From the NCBI GenBank assembly GCA_041725895.1, contig JBGRQA010000003.1, positions 210,490 to 274,489 of the forward strand: a stretch of 64,000 bases of DNA, given 5' to 3'. The DNA is from JBGRQA01 sp041725895 (GTDB lineage: Bacteria; Bacteroidota; Bacteroidia; Bacteroidales; Marinifilaceae). Below the pieces are notes generated by a model. That model worked only from the letters and a program-made list of their open reading frames with translations. It was not told where the DNA came from and searched no databases. The translations under genes were made by a program, and so were the position numbers. Positions within the stretch are counted from its first letter, which is position 1. Every line of letters begins with the position of its first letter. This document shows, in pieces, positions 49,862 to 62,000 of the stretch.

Positions 49862-52744
49862 ATGAAGAGAATCACTACTACCCTAATGATTTGGTTCCTT
49901 TCGATGTTGGCCCTATGGGCCAATGACTATCCCAAATCCTTACAATTAAAAACCTACCAACTAAAGAATGGATTGACCGTTTACCTGAACGAAGACCACA
50001 GTACATCCTCCGTAATGGGAATGGTGGTCGTAAAGGGAGGCAGCAAGAGAGATCCCAAAGATGCGACCGGAATCGCTCACTATTTTGAACACATCATGTT
50101 TAAAGGAACCGACCGAATCGGAACCATTAACTACACCGAGGAGAAGGTTTACCTGGACAGCATCGCCCAGGAGTATGATCTGCTGGGGAAAACCGAGGAT
50201 AAAAAGGAGAGGGAAAAAATCCAACTCAAAATCAATCAACTCTCCATTAAGGCGGCCGAATATGCCATTCCCAACGAAATGGACAAAGTTCTGGCGGAAA
50301 TGGGAGGAACCGGAATCAATGCTTTTACATCCAACGAATGCATCGCATACCACAACTCCTTCCCATCCAGCCAAATGGAAAAGTGGCTGGAAGTGTACAG
50401 CCATCGCTTTGAAAACCCGGTGTTCCGCCTGTTTCAGTCGGAACTGGAGACCGTTTACGAAGAAAAAAACATGTACGCCGACGATTTAGGGACTCCTTTT
50501 ATTGAAGCATTAATGAAGGAGATGTTCCCTAAAACACCCTACGGAGAGCAAACCATAGTAGGATCGGCAGAGCATCTGAAGAACCCTTCCCTGTCGAAGA
50601 TGAAACAATACTTCGAGACCTACTATGTACCCAACAATATGGCTCTGATTCTGACCGGAGATTTTCAAACAGAACAGGTAATTCCTCTCATTGAAAAGAA
50701 ATTCGGCCGCCTACAATCCAAAGAGATTCCTCCCCATTCTCCCATAAAGACAACACCCTTCGAAGGACGTCATTTTGTTAAGAAAAGATTGATGCCCATC
50801 AAGATTGGTGTAATGGGCTACCATACTGTTCCAAAGGGACACAAAGATGAACTGGCCCTGGATGTATGTTCTCAAATCCTGTCAAACTACTCCTCTACAG
50901 GCTTACTTGACGAATTGGTGAACGAGAACAAACTAATGATGGCAAGTATGGAAGGGCAATACTTTGAAGAATTAGGCGGCCATTTTATTATTATGGTGCC
51001 TAAATTAATTGGCCAATCCTTACAGAAAACCGAAAAACTGGTTCAGGGCCAGTTGACCAAACTAAAAGACGGGGATTTTGACGAGGAACTGCTCCAGGCT
51101 GTAAAAGTCTCCATGATTAAAGATAAGGAACAAAACATCGAGAACGCCAAATGGAGGGCTTACGCCATTATGGAGTTGTTCCTTTACAACGAGAAATGGG
51201 AAGATGTACTCCAATATGCTAAAGAGGTAAATTCCATCACAAAGGAAGATATCGTAAAAGTAGCCAATAAATACTTCGGCAAGGATTTCCTGGCCTTCTA
51301 TTCCAAAATGGGCTTCCCAAAAAAGGACAAGGTAAAGAAACCGGCCTTTAAACACCTGGAACCAAAGAACACCGAAGCACATTCGGAATATGCCAAAGAA
51401 TTGTCCGAAAGGGAAACCACTCCTCTTCCCCCTCGATTTATTGAGGAAGGGAAAGATTTTCAGAAGGGAAAACTGAATGAAAACACCACCTTCTACTACG
51501 TAAACAACCCTATCAACCAAATCTTCAGTTTGAGGTTCAAATTCCACATGGGAACTTTAGAGAATCCCAATGTAGAATTAGCCGCTTCGATACTAAACAA
51601 TTGCGGAACCCTGGAATTGCCTTACACCGAATTCTCCAAAGAAATGCAAAAACTGGGAGCTGAATTCTATGCATTTGCGCAAGACAATTACCTTACCCTG
51701 CATCTCACAGGTTTGGATAAAAACCTTGCACCGACTCTGGATCTGATGAACAACCTGATCTCCAACCCTCAATTTCGCGAAAAGGAAAGGATAAAGCTGA
51801 TCCGCAATCAGAAGTTGGAGCAGAAATGGAGCAGAAAGGATCCTTACATTGAAGGACAGGCTCTGCAGGAGTATGCACAATACAAGGACAGATCCAGCTT
51901 TTTGGAAGTAAGAAATGCCAAAGAACTCAAAAAACTGAGTATTGAAGACATGCTTTCGATGGTGAGAAAAGCCCTTGCGCGTAATGTTGACCTGCATTAC
52001 GTTGGGACTGTCGGAAAAAAGATATTTGAAGAAACGGCTCAGGAAAAATTAAATTTCATCACCACTCTCACCAATTACGATCAATGGCATTGTAAGAAAT
52101 CAGAAAACTATACCGAAAATATGGTCTACTTCCTGGATGATAAAAAGGCCATTCAATCCCAGATCAGCATCCTGGTTCCCAGTAACCAAAACGATAAGAA
52201 GGATGAACTTGATCGCAAGGCCTTCAACAGCTACTTCAGTGGGGATATGTACTCTTTAGTATTCCAGGAAATTAGGGAATTCCGCTCCCTGGCCTACTCT
52301 GCATGGGGGTATTTCTCTCTGCCGGAAAACAGCTCGATCCCGGGATGCTTCATTGGGGAAATGAGTACCCAGGCAGATAAGACTATCGAAGCACTGGAAA
52401 CCTTTACCGGACTAATTCACGAAATGCCCGAAAAACCAAAACGGATGGAAATCATTCGCAAAAAGATGAAGCAATCCATCAACTCCAAGCGTCCATCCTT
52501 CCGCAGAATCTCCTATAAGGTACCGGATTGGAAGCGAAAAGGCTATACCCAGGATCCAAACAAAAGTATGTACCCCCAATACGATGAGCTCAATTTTGAA
52601 AAGGTTAAACATTTCTACGAGAAATACATGCATGGCCAACCCGTAGTTATTACGGTTGTAGGCAACAGCAAACAAATCGACACTGAAAAATTGAAACAGT
52701 TTGGGAAACTAATCAAGATCAAAAAATCTGAAATATTTAATTAA
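49862..52744 (+). CDS. M16 (insulinase-family) zinc metallopeptidase
   Basis: A 960-residue secreted protease with a signal peptide. The N-terminal M16 domain carries the inverted zinc motif His73-x-x-Glu76-His77 (H-Y-F-E-H) and the distal E-L-E-T-V-Y-E-E ligand region. A second, inactive M16-like half follows, giving the usual two-domain clam shell that degrades peptides in the periplasm. An inserted charged segment around 100-130 (K-T-E-D-K-K-E-R-E-K) is coiled-coil-like. The gene ends at a long hairpin element. Confidence 0.93.
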   Translation: MKRITTTLMIWFLSMLALWANDYPKSLQLKTYQLKNGLTVYLNEDHSTSSVMGMVVVKGGSKRDPKDATGIAHYFEHIMFKGTDRIGTINYTEEKVYLDSIAQEYDLLGKTEDKKEREKIQLKINQLSIKAAEYAIPNEMDKVLAEMGGTGINAFTSNECIAYHNSFPSSQMEKWLEVYSHRFENPVFRLFQSELETVYEEKNMYADDLGTPFIEALMKEMFPKTPYGEQTIVGSAEHLKNPSLSKMKQYFETYYVPNNMALILTGDFQTEQVIPLIEKKFGRLQSKEIPPHSPIKTTPFEGRHFVKKRLMPIKIGVMGYHTVPKGHKDELALDVCSQILSNYSSTGLLDELVNENKLMMASMEGQYFEELGGHFIIMVPKLIGQSLQKTEKLVQGQLTKLKDGDFDEELLQAVKVSMIKDKEQNIENAKWRAYAIMELFLYNEKWEDVLQYAKEVNSITKEDIVKVANKYFGKDFLAFYSKMGFPKKDKVKKPAFKHLEPKNTEAHSEYAKELSERETTPLPPRFIEEGKDFQKGKLNENTTFYYVNNPINQIFSLRFKFHMGTLENPNVELAASILNNCGTLELPYTEFSKEMQKLGAEFYAFAQDNYLTLHLTGLDKNLAPTLDLMNNLISNPQFREKERIKLIRNQKLEQKWSRKDPYIEGQALQEYAQYKDRSSFLEVRNAKELKKLSIEDMLSMVRKALARNVDLHYVGTVGKKIFEETAQEKLNFITTLTNYDQWHCKKSENYTENMVYFLDDKKAIQSQISILVPSNQNDKKDELDRKAFNSYFSGDMYSLVFQEIREFRSLAYSAWGYFSLPENSSIPGCFIGEMSTQADKTIEALETFTGLIHEMPEKPKRMEIIRKKMKQSINSKRPSFRRISYKVPDWKRKGYTQDPNKSMYPQYDELNFEKVKHFYEKYMHGQPVVITVVGNSKQIDTEKLKQFGKLIKIKKSEIFN

Positions 52745-52764
52745 TTCACTTATAATTCAAAGAC

Positions 52765-52895
52765 GAAGGTGTCCAAAAATGAAACTTCCTGTCATTCTGA
52801 ACTAGTTTCAGAATCTGTTAACTATTAGTAATGAGATCCTGAAATAAATTCAGGATGACAAGCATTCGAGATTTTCCTCATTTTTGGACACCTTC
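52765..52895. repeat. long inverted-repeat element, also acting as terminator
   Basis: A perfect 18-bp outer stem (52765-52782 with 52878-52895, core GGTGTCCAAAAATGA) encloses an inner imperfect inverted repeat (CTGTCATTCTGAA with TTCAGGATGACA). It is followed by seven T, so it can terminate the M16 transcript. The structure resembles MITE/BIME-like elements; the inner words occur widely in this phylum, from memory. Confidence 0.75.
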
Positions 52896-53136
52896 TTTTT
52901 TTGTCAAACAGGTAGAATAGAGGACAGGATGATAAACAATTGTGGAATATCAACTGTTGGGTTAGTCCCCCCCTGGTTACTTCCCCCAAAACACAAACCC
53001 AAAACTACACTTTCACCCCACATATTTGCGGCGCAAAACAGCACCTCCACTCTGATTCTATCATCTGCGGCGCCGCCTATTGCTTGCAATCTTTTTCTAC
53101 AATATTGTTTCCCTATTACATTGCTACAATACCCCA

Positions 53137-53356
53137 ACCGCTACGCGGTAGAAATACCATCTAATCGCAACAACAATCCCTTTCCTTACAAACTCATCTC
53201 CTCTAGAAATCATATTACATTCCAGGTTTTTCAATATTGCCCCTAGGGCATTGGGTATTGTAGCATAACAATCCAAACGACATTCTATACTCCGTAGGAG
53301 TTAAGCCATTGATTTTGATTCACAGTCTTTTGAACCAAGCCTATCCCGTACGGGGA
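53137..53356. repeat. cluster of mini-palindromes with variable stems
   Basis: Four 5+3+5 or similar palindromes: ACCGC-TAC-GCGGT (53137), TGCCC-CTA-GGGCA (53238), ACTCC-GTA-GGAGT (53289) and CCCGTACGGG (53345). The stems differ in sequence but remain self-complementary around a TA-containing centre. A fifth of the same type lies at 44005-44017. Confidence 0.6.
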
Positions 53357-53962
53357 ATAAATTCGACAGCATTACAATTAGCTACAATTCTCTAACGATA
53401 CGCGATAGATAGCAACATATTTTCAGTTCAGGAGAAGATAGGCAAACGGATATCCGAAGATGATTTCGAGAGAGATATTCATCGTCCGATGGAAGATCTT
53501 CATGATGATTCAAGTCCCCAATATAGGTTGCAACGCTTACCATTTTCCTTAATCCTACCCATGGAGAATTTGGAGGATATAGGGGATTTGGAGGATATGA
53601 CTCCTGAGTTTCCCCTATTTCCTCAATTTCCCCATATCCTCATTTCCTCATCTTCCTTTAAATCCTTACGACCTATCCTTCCGGCACAAAACAATGCACT
53701 CCATCCATACCAAACCTTTATTCCCATCTTCAAAGAATTTCCCATCAGGACAAGCAGGCACCATTCCCTCCCGAAAATGAGTAGAGTGAAAAAATCCACC
53801 GCTCCCCCTCCAATGGTCAACCTTTGGCCTATGAATTTACCTACTTAACAACAACTTAACTCCAATCCCATTGGCACAACCGTATCAAAATCCCTATCTT
53901 CAACAACCGAAATCCAAATCAGGAGCCAACCTCTCCTGCAACTAGTAACCAAATTACCATAC

Positions 53963-55378
53963 ATGACCGTACTGAACTACATTGAAAAAGCCATTCATGC
54001 CTTCAGCGATGCAGCCTGGGGCACTCCTCTATTAATCCTGCTTATGGGCGGGGGTTTGTTCTTCCTTATCTATTCGGAATTGATCCCCTTCCGTTACTTC
54101 GGACATGCAATTAAGGTGATCCGCGGCGATTACGACGAACCCGATGAAGACGGAGATATCAACCATTACGAAGCCCTTTCTACAGCCATTGCCGCTACCG
54201 TAGGACTGGGTAACATCAGTGGGGTAGCTGTTGCTATCACCATGGGTGGGCCAGGTGCTATTTTCTGGATGTGGGTAAGTGCCCTCATCGGAGTAGCTAC
54301 CAAATACTTTACCTGCAGTCTTTCGGTTATGTACCGGGGCAAGGATTCCTGTGGTAATATACAGGGAGGCCCAATGTATGTGATTCAGGAGGGATTGGGG
54401 AAGAAATGGAAGCCTTTGGCCATCTTCTTCTGCATTGCCGGATTGATCGGAGTATCCCCCATCTTCCAGGCCAACCAGCTGACCCAGATTGTAAACGACG
54501 TTCTCCTCACAGGAAACGGTTGGGAAGTCTCCACCTGGACCAGCTTGGTAATCGGAATCCTGATTGCCATCATCGTCGGTATTGTTATCTATGGAGGAAT
54601 ACAACGCATTGGGAAAGTCGCAGGAAAACTGGTGCCATTTATGGTCATTCTCTACATCCTGTCGGTTCTTTACATCATCCTTACCCACCTGACGGAAATT
54701 CCCCAAAGCTTTGCCCTCATCTTTTCGGATGCTTTCACCGGGAAAGCTGCCATGGGAGGTGCAGTGGGAGCCGTAATCATGACCGGAGTACGTAGAGCCG
54801 CATTTTCCAACGAGGCCGGAATTGGAACTGCCCCTATGGCTCACGGTGCCGCTCAAACCAATGAGCCCATCCGCGAAGGTTTGGTGGGTATGCTGGGCCC
54901 CGTTATCGATACCATCATCGTTTGTACCATGACGGCCCTGGCCATTGTTGTCACCGGAGTCTGGAAGCAAACCGATGCCAACGGGGTTACCCTGACTGTG
55001 GAGGCATTCGATGCTGCCATACCCTACATTGGAAAATACATCCTTATCCTCTGCGTGATTACTTTTTCACTAACCACCTTGTTTGCCTTCCCCTACTACG
55101 GAGGAAAATGCCTTGGTTTCCTTATTGGAGCCCAAAAGAAGCATTGGTACAACCATTTCTTTATTGCCGCCATTGTATTGGGGGCTGTCTCGTCTCTTGG
55201 GGTAATTATTGCACTGATTGATGGCATGTACGCTATGATGGCTGTTCCCACCATGGTTTCGGCCTTACTACTGGCTCCAAAGGTTAAGGAGGAAAGCAAG
55301 AAGTACTTCTCCCGCCTTAAGCAAGGGAAAATACAAACACAAAAAGAAATACTGAAAGAGGTAAAAGTAAGAAGCTAA
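53963..55378 (+). CDS. sodium:alanine symporter family transporter (AgcS)
   Basis: 471 residues with about ten membrane helices. Family marks are T-A-I-A-A-T-V-G-L-G-N-I-S-G-V-A near 75-90, G-G-P-G-A-I-F-W-M-W, G-G-P-M-Y-V-I near 135 and R-A-A-F-S-N-E-A-G-I-G-T-A-P near 275. It imports alanine or glycine with sodium across the inner membrane. Single gene. A hairpin terminator lies about 115 nt downstream. Confidence 0.94.
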   Translation: MTVLNYIEKAIHAFSDAAWGTPLLILLMGGGLFFLIYSELIPFRYFGHAIKVIRGDYDEPDEDGDINHYEALSTAIAATVGLGNISGVAVAITMGGPGAIFWMWVSALIGVATKYFTCSLSVMYRGKDSCGNIQGGPMYVIQEGLGKKWKPLAIFFCIAGLIGVSPIFQANQLTQIVNDVLLTGNGWEVSTWTSLVIGILIAIIVGIVIYGGIQRIGKVAGKLVPFMVILYILSVLYIILTHLTEIPQSFALIFSDAFTGKAAMGGAVGAVIMTGVRRAAFSNEAGIGTAPMAHGAAQTNEPIREGLVGMLGPVIDTIIVCTMTALAIVVTGVWKQTDANGVTLTVEAFDAAIPYIGKYILILCVITFSLTTLFAFPYYGGKCLGFLIGAQKKHWYNHFFIAAIVLGAVSSLGVIIALIDGMYAMMAVPTMVSALLLAPKVKEESKKYFSRLKQGKIQTQKEILKEVKVRS

Positions 55379-55489
55379 TGGAATGCAAACATCCCTTTGG
55401 ATTCATTAGCAAGAAATACTTGAATCGTAAAATTCAGACATTACAATTAAACACAAATAAATAGCCGCCATAATTTTAGTTGTGAATGA

Positions 55490-55526
55490 GAAAAAGGTGC
55501 TCCATGGGAATGAGGCACCTTTTCTT
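55490..55526 (+). terminator. intrinsic terminator after the symporter gene
   Basis: AAAAGGTGC pairs with GCACCTTTT over a 14-nt loop, followed by a T-rich tract. Confidence 0.75.
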
Positions 55527-55557
55527 CTTTGTCATTCTTTTGCGATTTTTTCTAATT

Positions 55558-55817
55558 GCGCTCTTTGTGTGGAATATGTGGCTGCAGGCCTCAAGCGACT
55601 AGCCGCAAGCCAAAAGCTGTAAATCACTAGTCACAAGCTGCTAGCTTTTTATCCACTATGGCACGCAGAGGTCGCAAAAACGCTCACGCGAAATACGCAG
55701 AGATGAAAACTCCAAATTCGTCTGCGCTCTTTGCGTGGAATATGTAGCTGTAAGCCACAAGCTACTAGCTTTTCACCACTATGGCACGCAAAGGTCGCAA
55801 AAACGTTCATGCAAACG
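55558..55817. repeat. imperfect direct duplication
   Basis: Two copies (about 55558-55697 and 55724-55817) share GCGCTCTTTG, GTGGAATATGT, AGCTGCTAGC/AGCTACTAGC, CCACTATGGCACGCA and GGTCGCAAAAACG. The first has an extra 45 nt of CAAGC/GCTTG-type inverted words. Noncoding. Confidence 0.7.
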
Positions 55818-56079
55818 GCAGTAATGTGCCGAATACAATCCAAGCTTCCTACCCGGGGTGCCTCTCGCTACGCTCGGTTACCCCGGGCTACTAATATTGA
55901 AGTCCTACGGCCCCTCCGACAACAGCTCCTGCAAACCTTGAACAGCGGGAGTACAAACTGCATTTTATTCTTCCGATCTCTTTACAATTCCTTCTTTATC
56001 ATTCACAATGGTTCATTCACCACGACATACATTGCATAATCGGCCAAAAGCCCACCGTTAATAACCAACAGCCTCCCTA

Positions 56080-59000
56080 TTAATGCACTACAAAACGAAG
56101 GCTACGCCGTTCACGGCCCACGCGGACCAGAGCGACGTATACCCTATTGGGCACAAAGTAGTACTGGTCGTTAAATTTAAATTCATAAACCGCACTGCTA
56201 CTCCCCTTTTGGGAATCGATACGGGCGGTGTTCTGAATATCAAATATCTCCACACTGGCATCCGCCGGTTTGTTTAAGACAACCTTAACGCTGAAATCCC
56301 CACGGTTGGGATTGGGATACAGAATGGCCTCCTTAATAAAAACCTCATCGGGATATACCCGGCAGGCCTTTCGGTTGCCTGAACTCTCAACGCTAACGGT
56401 TTTTTCCAAATAATCGCTGCACTCCTCCTTGAATACGGTCACCCCTACGGTATGCACACCAGGTTTGAGCGCACGCAGCCAAATGGAGCTCTTGTCCTGC
56501 GAAACTACTTGCATCGATTCAGGCAGATTCCAAGCAAGAGAATCGGGTAATTCCCACGAGATATCCACACCAATCAGAGTATCCCCCACTAAACACTTAC
56601 CGGGAATCAAAAAATCAGCAACGATCTCGTAATCCAGGTGGAAAACATTAAAATCAAGCTGAGCCTCGCAACCCATGGCGGTTGTAAGCAAAAGCTGGTA
56701 ACGACCGGCTTCAGCAACTTCTATTTCTGAATTGGAACCAATCTCCTTTCCCTCAAAAAACCAATGACTACTGGCTCCCTCTATACCTGCAGTGATGGGC
56801 AAAGTTTGGTTGCGACAAAGATGGTAATCGGTGGGCAATTCAATCTTAACCGGAACCGGTGCAGTTAACTCCACTTCCATTTTCTCCTCGCAACCATGAC
56901 TGTCCTGAAGTTTCAGCTCCAAAGGCCCAGCACCTAAACCAGTAAACAAGCCATTTGCATTCTCCTGTCCGTTGAGAGAAAAGGTATAAGCAGGGGTTCC
57001 CCCCTCTGCTTCCAATTGAAGCTGACCATCGTTGATTCCAACGCAATTGGGTGGTTTTACACTACTCACATACAGATCCAGAGCTTCCGGACCGGGAATT
57101 GTAAATTCGCCCTGTCCCACACAATTGTTGCTATCACGAACCATTACCGTACAAATGCCTTTGCCCAATCCCTGCGCCAGCAATTCTGTTTGCTGTGGAT
57201 CGTCGCTCCAATTGATGGTATAGGGAGCCGTCCCCTTCACAATATCAATCAGAATGGCGCCATCCTTTTTCTCATGACAACTAACCGGAGTGAGTTGCTT
57301 TAGTACCACTTCAGGCCCATCCCTATCCTCAATGTTCAGGTCGGCCGTTGCATAGCACCGGTGCGCATCAGTGGCAGTCACCCGGTAGGTTCCAGACGCC
57401 AATCCCTCCGGTAGCAGACTACTCTCCAATCCCGGGCGATCCCAATTGATATGGTAGGGAGCCGTACCTCCGAAAACTTCTAATTTGGCACTTCCGTTGC
57501 TTTCGCCACAAACACTGGCAATGCTTTCCCGTATCCGGATCTCCAGATCATCGGGCTGTTTCACCTCAAATTGCACCCGCTCGGTATTGCCTTGCTTGTC
57601 CTCTATCAACAACTCGTAATTCCGGGCCTTTAATCCATCGAATACAACCGAAGTTTGATAGGATTTACCACCATTCAGAGAATATTGGAAAGGCGGAGTT
57701 CCCCCCGAAGCCTTCAGTTCCAATCTTCCGGAGGCATCTTCATGGCATTTCAAATCTGTAATACTTAACTCGGCGGTAATCTTTTTCCGATTTTTTATCT
57801 CCAACCGGATGGAATCCATGATTCCCTTTCGGTCTTTTACCCAAACCTGGTGACTTCCTGATTTCAGATTTTCGAAAAGAGAAGTTACCTGCCAGTTGAT
57901 TCCATCCATAGAGAATTGGTAACCGGGCCACCCCCCAACAGCTGTCATATCGAGAGAAGCATCCTCTTTGTCAACATAGGAGGGACGTTCCATTCGAACC
58001 AGGGAAATGGCAAGGGGGGCACCCGGCTCTTGCAAGGTAACGGTTTTGGTTAACCCGTTGGCTCGACCATGAGGGGTATCGCCATAGGGACAATGGTGCT
58101 CGTCCCATACCTCCACGGTATACTCACCTGCGGGTTGATTGACTATTGTATCAGTGTTCTCTCCCGGCAATTCCTGCCCCCGGTAGTACCATTTGTAGGT
58201 ATATCCCTTCGTTCCCCCTTTTACAATAGCCTGAGCCTTCCCGTCGGAAACACCAAAAGCACTAACGCCAATGGCTTTGAACTGAATACTTATGGAATCG
58301 GGTTGGTTCAGAATGAGAGTATCCCGGTAGCAACATTTGAGGCTATCGTTCACTTGAATCCAATAGGTTCCCTTTTCAATACCATACAGGTTGAGAGAGT
58401 CCGTAGCAATACTATCTTTTCCAAAGGGATTCTCATTTTTATGAATGTGAAAAGAATATTCATTTCCCGAAGGAACTCCTCCCAGGATTTGATTGGTCCA
58501 GTAGCCATCAAATGCATCGAAACATTTGGGTATTTCGGTTGCTACATTCTTAAGCCTCAATCGTTCATGTTCCAGTACATTGATTTCTTTGGTATTCCGG
58601 CAACCATTGGTATCTACCACCACAACACGGTAGTTCCCCGTTGCCAGAGTATCAAACGTAACCTTCCTGCCACGCAGAGAATCCTGAGATACAAATTCCG
58701 TTTCCTGTTTTGCCAGCAAGAAGTCGTAAGGTAAAGAGTAGAAACCAACACCCCCCTCTGCTTCCACTTCAATATGTCCATTTTTTCTCAGATAGGCCTC
58801 TCCCATATCCTGATGATGACAAGAAGGTTTCTGGTAAGATTCCCTAATAAATTTCAAGGAATCGGGCTTGGTCAATTCAACACTTTGGGTAAAGTTACAC
58901 CCATTTTTATCTTCTACCCTATAGGTGTATTCCATTGCATCCAAACCTCTAAAAACTACGGAATCAGTAACGCTACCTACCACAATTTCCTTATTATGAG

Positions 59001-62000
59001 AATCCAATTGACGAATGGTATACTTGTATTCCGGGTTAAATTCAGGCAAACCACCACCTGCTTTTACTATCACCGAATCGGTCAGGTAGGAGCAGCGAAT
59101 TGAAAAATCACCTGCATATTTAGAACGAACCAACTCCATAGTAAGCTGTTCTGGTTGAACAATTGGAATATTTACAGGAGGCAATTTTATATCGTATTTA
59201 TCTGTTACAGAAAGCACGTAGTCTCCAGCCTTCAATTCTTTAAAACTCGTCTCTATACCTTTGGAAGTTTTGGTCTTCGAATACCCATCGGGTCCCATTA
59301 GTTTCATAGTATAGGTACAGATCCCACCTTTGGGAAGTACTTTCAACTCACCGGTGCCACCATAACATGCAATATTCACCCCATTGATGAAAGATGGAGT
59401 AGTATCTACTTCCAAAGAATCCGGTTGTTCTAGACGAATCTGTTTTTCAATGAAACAACCATCATCGAACTCTCCAGTTGCTGTTACAGTATAACATCCA
59501 TCTTTTAAACCAGGGAAAGTAGCTAAACCATCATTTGAGGTTTCGGTTATAGGATGAATTCCATTCCCGGATAACTTTATGGTATAGGGGGATATCCCCC
59601 CCAAAACCTCAACATATAGTGTATCGCTTCCTCCATATTCTTTAATATGATATACTTTGTCGAGATCCGATTTATATTCGCTTCGCCGAAAGTTTAAGAG
59701 CAATTCATCCGGCTTGTTTAACTCAAGATTAACTTTTTCGCTACAATGGCCATCCTTATAACTGATATTAAATAAAGGACTGGACTCTAAAACACTAAAT
59801 GAGCCTATACTGGTTTGATCTGTCAAGCTTTCCGATGGAAGAGTATCATATTTCACCTCATAAGGGGGAACCCCTCCATTTACCGTAATATTAATATTGG
59901 CGGCAGCGTCGTAACAGGAAAAATCAAATACTTCCAAAGAATTAATATCCTTAAAAGTAGCACCCGAATAGGAAACTCTAATGCTATCGGGTTGCGTTAC
60001 TTCAGTAGGCGAGTTTTGGATAAACCCACATCTATTGGCGTCCACAACCTTTATTTTATAAAAACCGGCACCTAATCCTGTAAAAGTAAAGGTTTCTTTT
60101 TCGGCTATCTCATTCGTACTCTGATTCACTTTGTCCAATTCATCCAAAAGGCTCACAGTGTATTTTTCCGTACCTCCTTCGAGTTTCATTGAAATCGTAC
60201 CTTGGATATCTCCATGGCAGGTATCATGGACAACTTTGAGAGAGTTGTCAACGATTTTTATGGCTGCTGGCTCCTTAAGGGTTGTATCCTTATGAAGTAT
60301 ACAACCATGGGAATCCTTCACCCAAAACCGATATTTAGTATTCGCCATCAAATTTATAGCTAAGCTACCATTTAGCTTAATAGAATCATCTGTCGAACAC
60401 TGGTAATAAGAATAAGAATTACTCCCCCCTCCAGCAACCAGAGATAAACTACCGGTTTCGCCATGACAAGAAATTGATTTACTATTAACCTTATCAAACC
60501 CAAATTCAAGGGAATCATTTTTGGTTAAAATAGAATCCTTGGAAGCAAAGCACCCCACTTTATCTTTCACCCAAAGGGTCGCAGTTTTTTCTGTTTCATC
60601 TCCTGTAAACTGAAGGGCTGGCGGTAATTCATCAATAGCCCCAAAATCATCCTCTTTAGGTAAAGACAAAGAATAAGTATAATTACCTTCCACCCCTCCA
60701 TCGGGGTCCGGATCTTTGATTCTGTACTGATCGCAAGTAGATGTAGATGCAAAGGAAAAGCCTTTTAGGGTAAGCTTAGAATTCTCCTCAATGGTGAAAC
60801 TTAAAGTATCATGACCTACCATAAAAAAATCTTGAACCCCATCATGAGAATCAAAAAACTCAGTGGTATCCACATTTTCAAACAGATTACTCACTGCAAC
60901 AATATATTTCCCCGATTTTAAGTTTTTAAAATTAATCAAGCTATCTTTAACGGTACTTTTATTGACGAACGAGGTATCAACGCCATTAATTTCCATTAAC
61001 ATTGCCCGATAGTAATCTACCCCAGAGTCAATATCCCCGTCTACGCTAAAAGTAACCTCTCCATCCGAGCCACCAAAACAGGTAACTTTTTTTGGGTTCT
61101 TTATTTTAACCTTGGGAAAACGAGGAAACACATCAACAATGGCTTGTCCACTTGTTTCCACACTTTTCAGTATGGGGTGCCCCGGTTCATCTATATAGGA
61201 GTGAACCTGAAAGGTCAAATTCCGATGAAATTTATTGGTTAAAGGTAGTTCGTAGGTAAAAGTTGAATTGGGTGTTTTATTGGTTTTGGAATTTTCATCA
61301 TGGGGATATTGCCATACTAATTCTTCTTTTGTATTGGGAATTCTGGCGAGTTCTTTGCATTCCAATTCACAGTCATCCCCTACACCAATTGGAGGCTCAA
61401 TCTCCTCCTCAAGGCTTGATTTCTCATCATTTCTTTCATCCTCGCTTGATCCCCGACACATTCTAACACATCTATTGTATTTGTCCCAATCCACTTTACT
61501 ACCAGGCAACTGAATTGTTTGCATTTGTTCATCCTCATTCATCCGCCATTCGTACTTGATATTACTATCCTTCAGATCTTGGGCGTTTAAAACCAATATA
61601 CTGCCTTCGGAGACCATATCATTCTTTGGGCTATTCAAATCAGGGGCCGGAGGGGTGATGGAGTATTCAAATTTTACCCACCAGTGCTTACTCTTAAATT
61701 GAGCTTTATGCCATCCCGGTGCACTCCCATTGAGTGGTGTTTCCTGATTCTTAAACAAATCTAACATCGAAAATTCAACAGGCCATTCATATTCGTCATC
61801 ACCGTCATCGTGCTCCTCTACCAGAAACTTGAAATTTTCAGGGTTATCTCCAAAATAATCTAGCAAACTTTTTCCGGAAACATCATAATAAGAACTATGG
61901 TACAGATAGGGTAAAGAACGATCCAATCCAGTCCAGGCGATCCATTCTTTTACATTTTCCGGAGCAGTACCATGAATCTCATCATATATATACTCCTTGC

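Larger units (their letters stand above)
52745..53962. other. 1.2-kb gene-free, repeat-rich interval
   Basis: In order: the 131-nt hairpin element (52765-52895), a Cys/Gly-codon-like GC-rich patch near 53030-53080, the mini-palindrome cluster (53137-53356), and a purine/pyrimidine-biased low-complexity stretch (53550-53660) with repeated GGAGGATAT and its complement. No convincing gene; short frames here are products of the repeats. Confidence 0.6.
55379..56079. other. gene-free, repeat-rich interval
   Basis: It contains the symporter terminator, an imperfect duplication (55558-55817) and a single copy of the CCCGGG-bounded hairpin that is also found in the 259-bp array at the right end (near 55853-55888). 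No gene. Confidence 0.6.
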
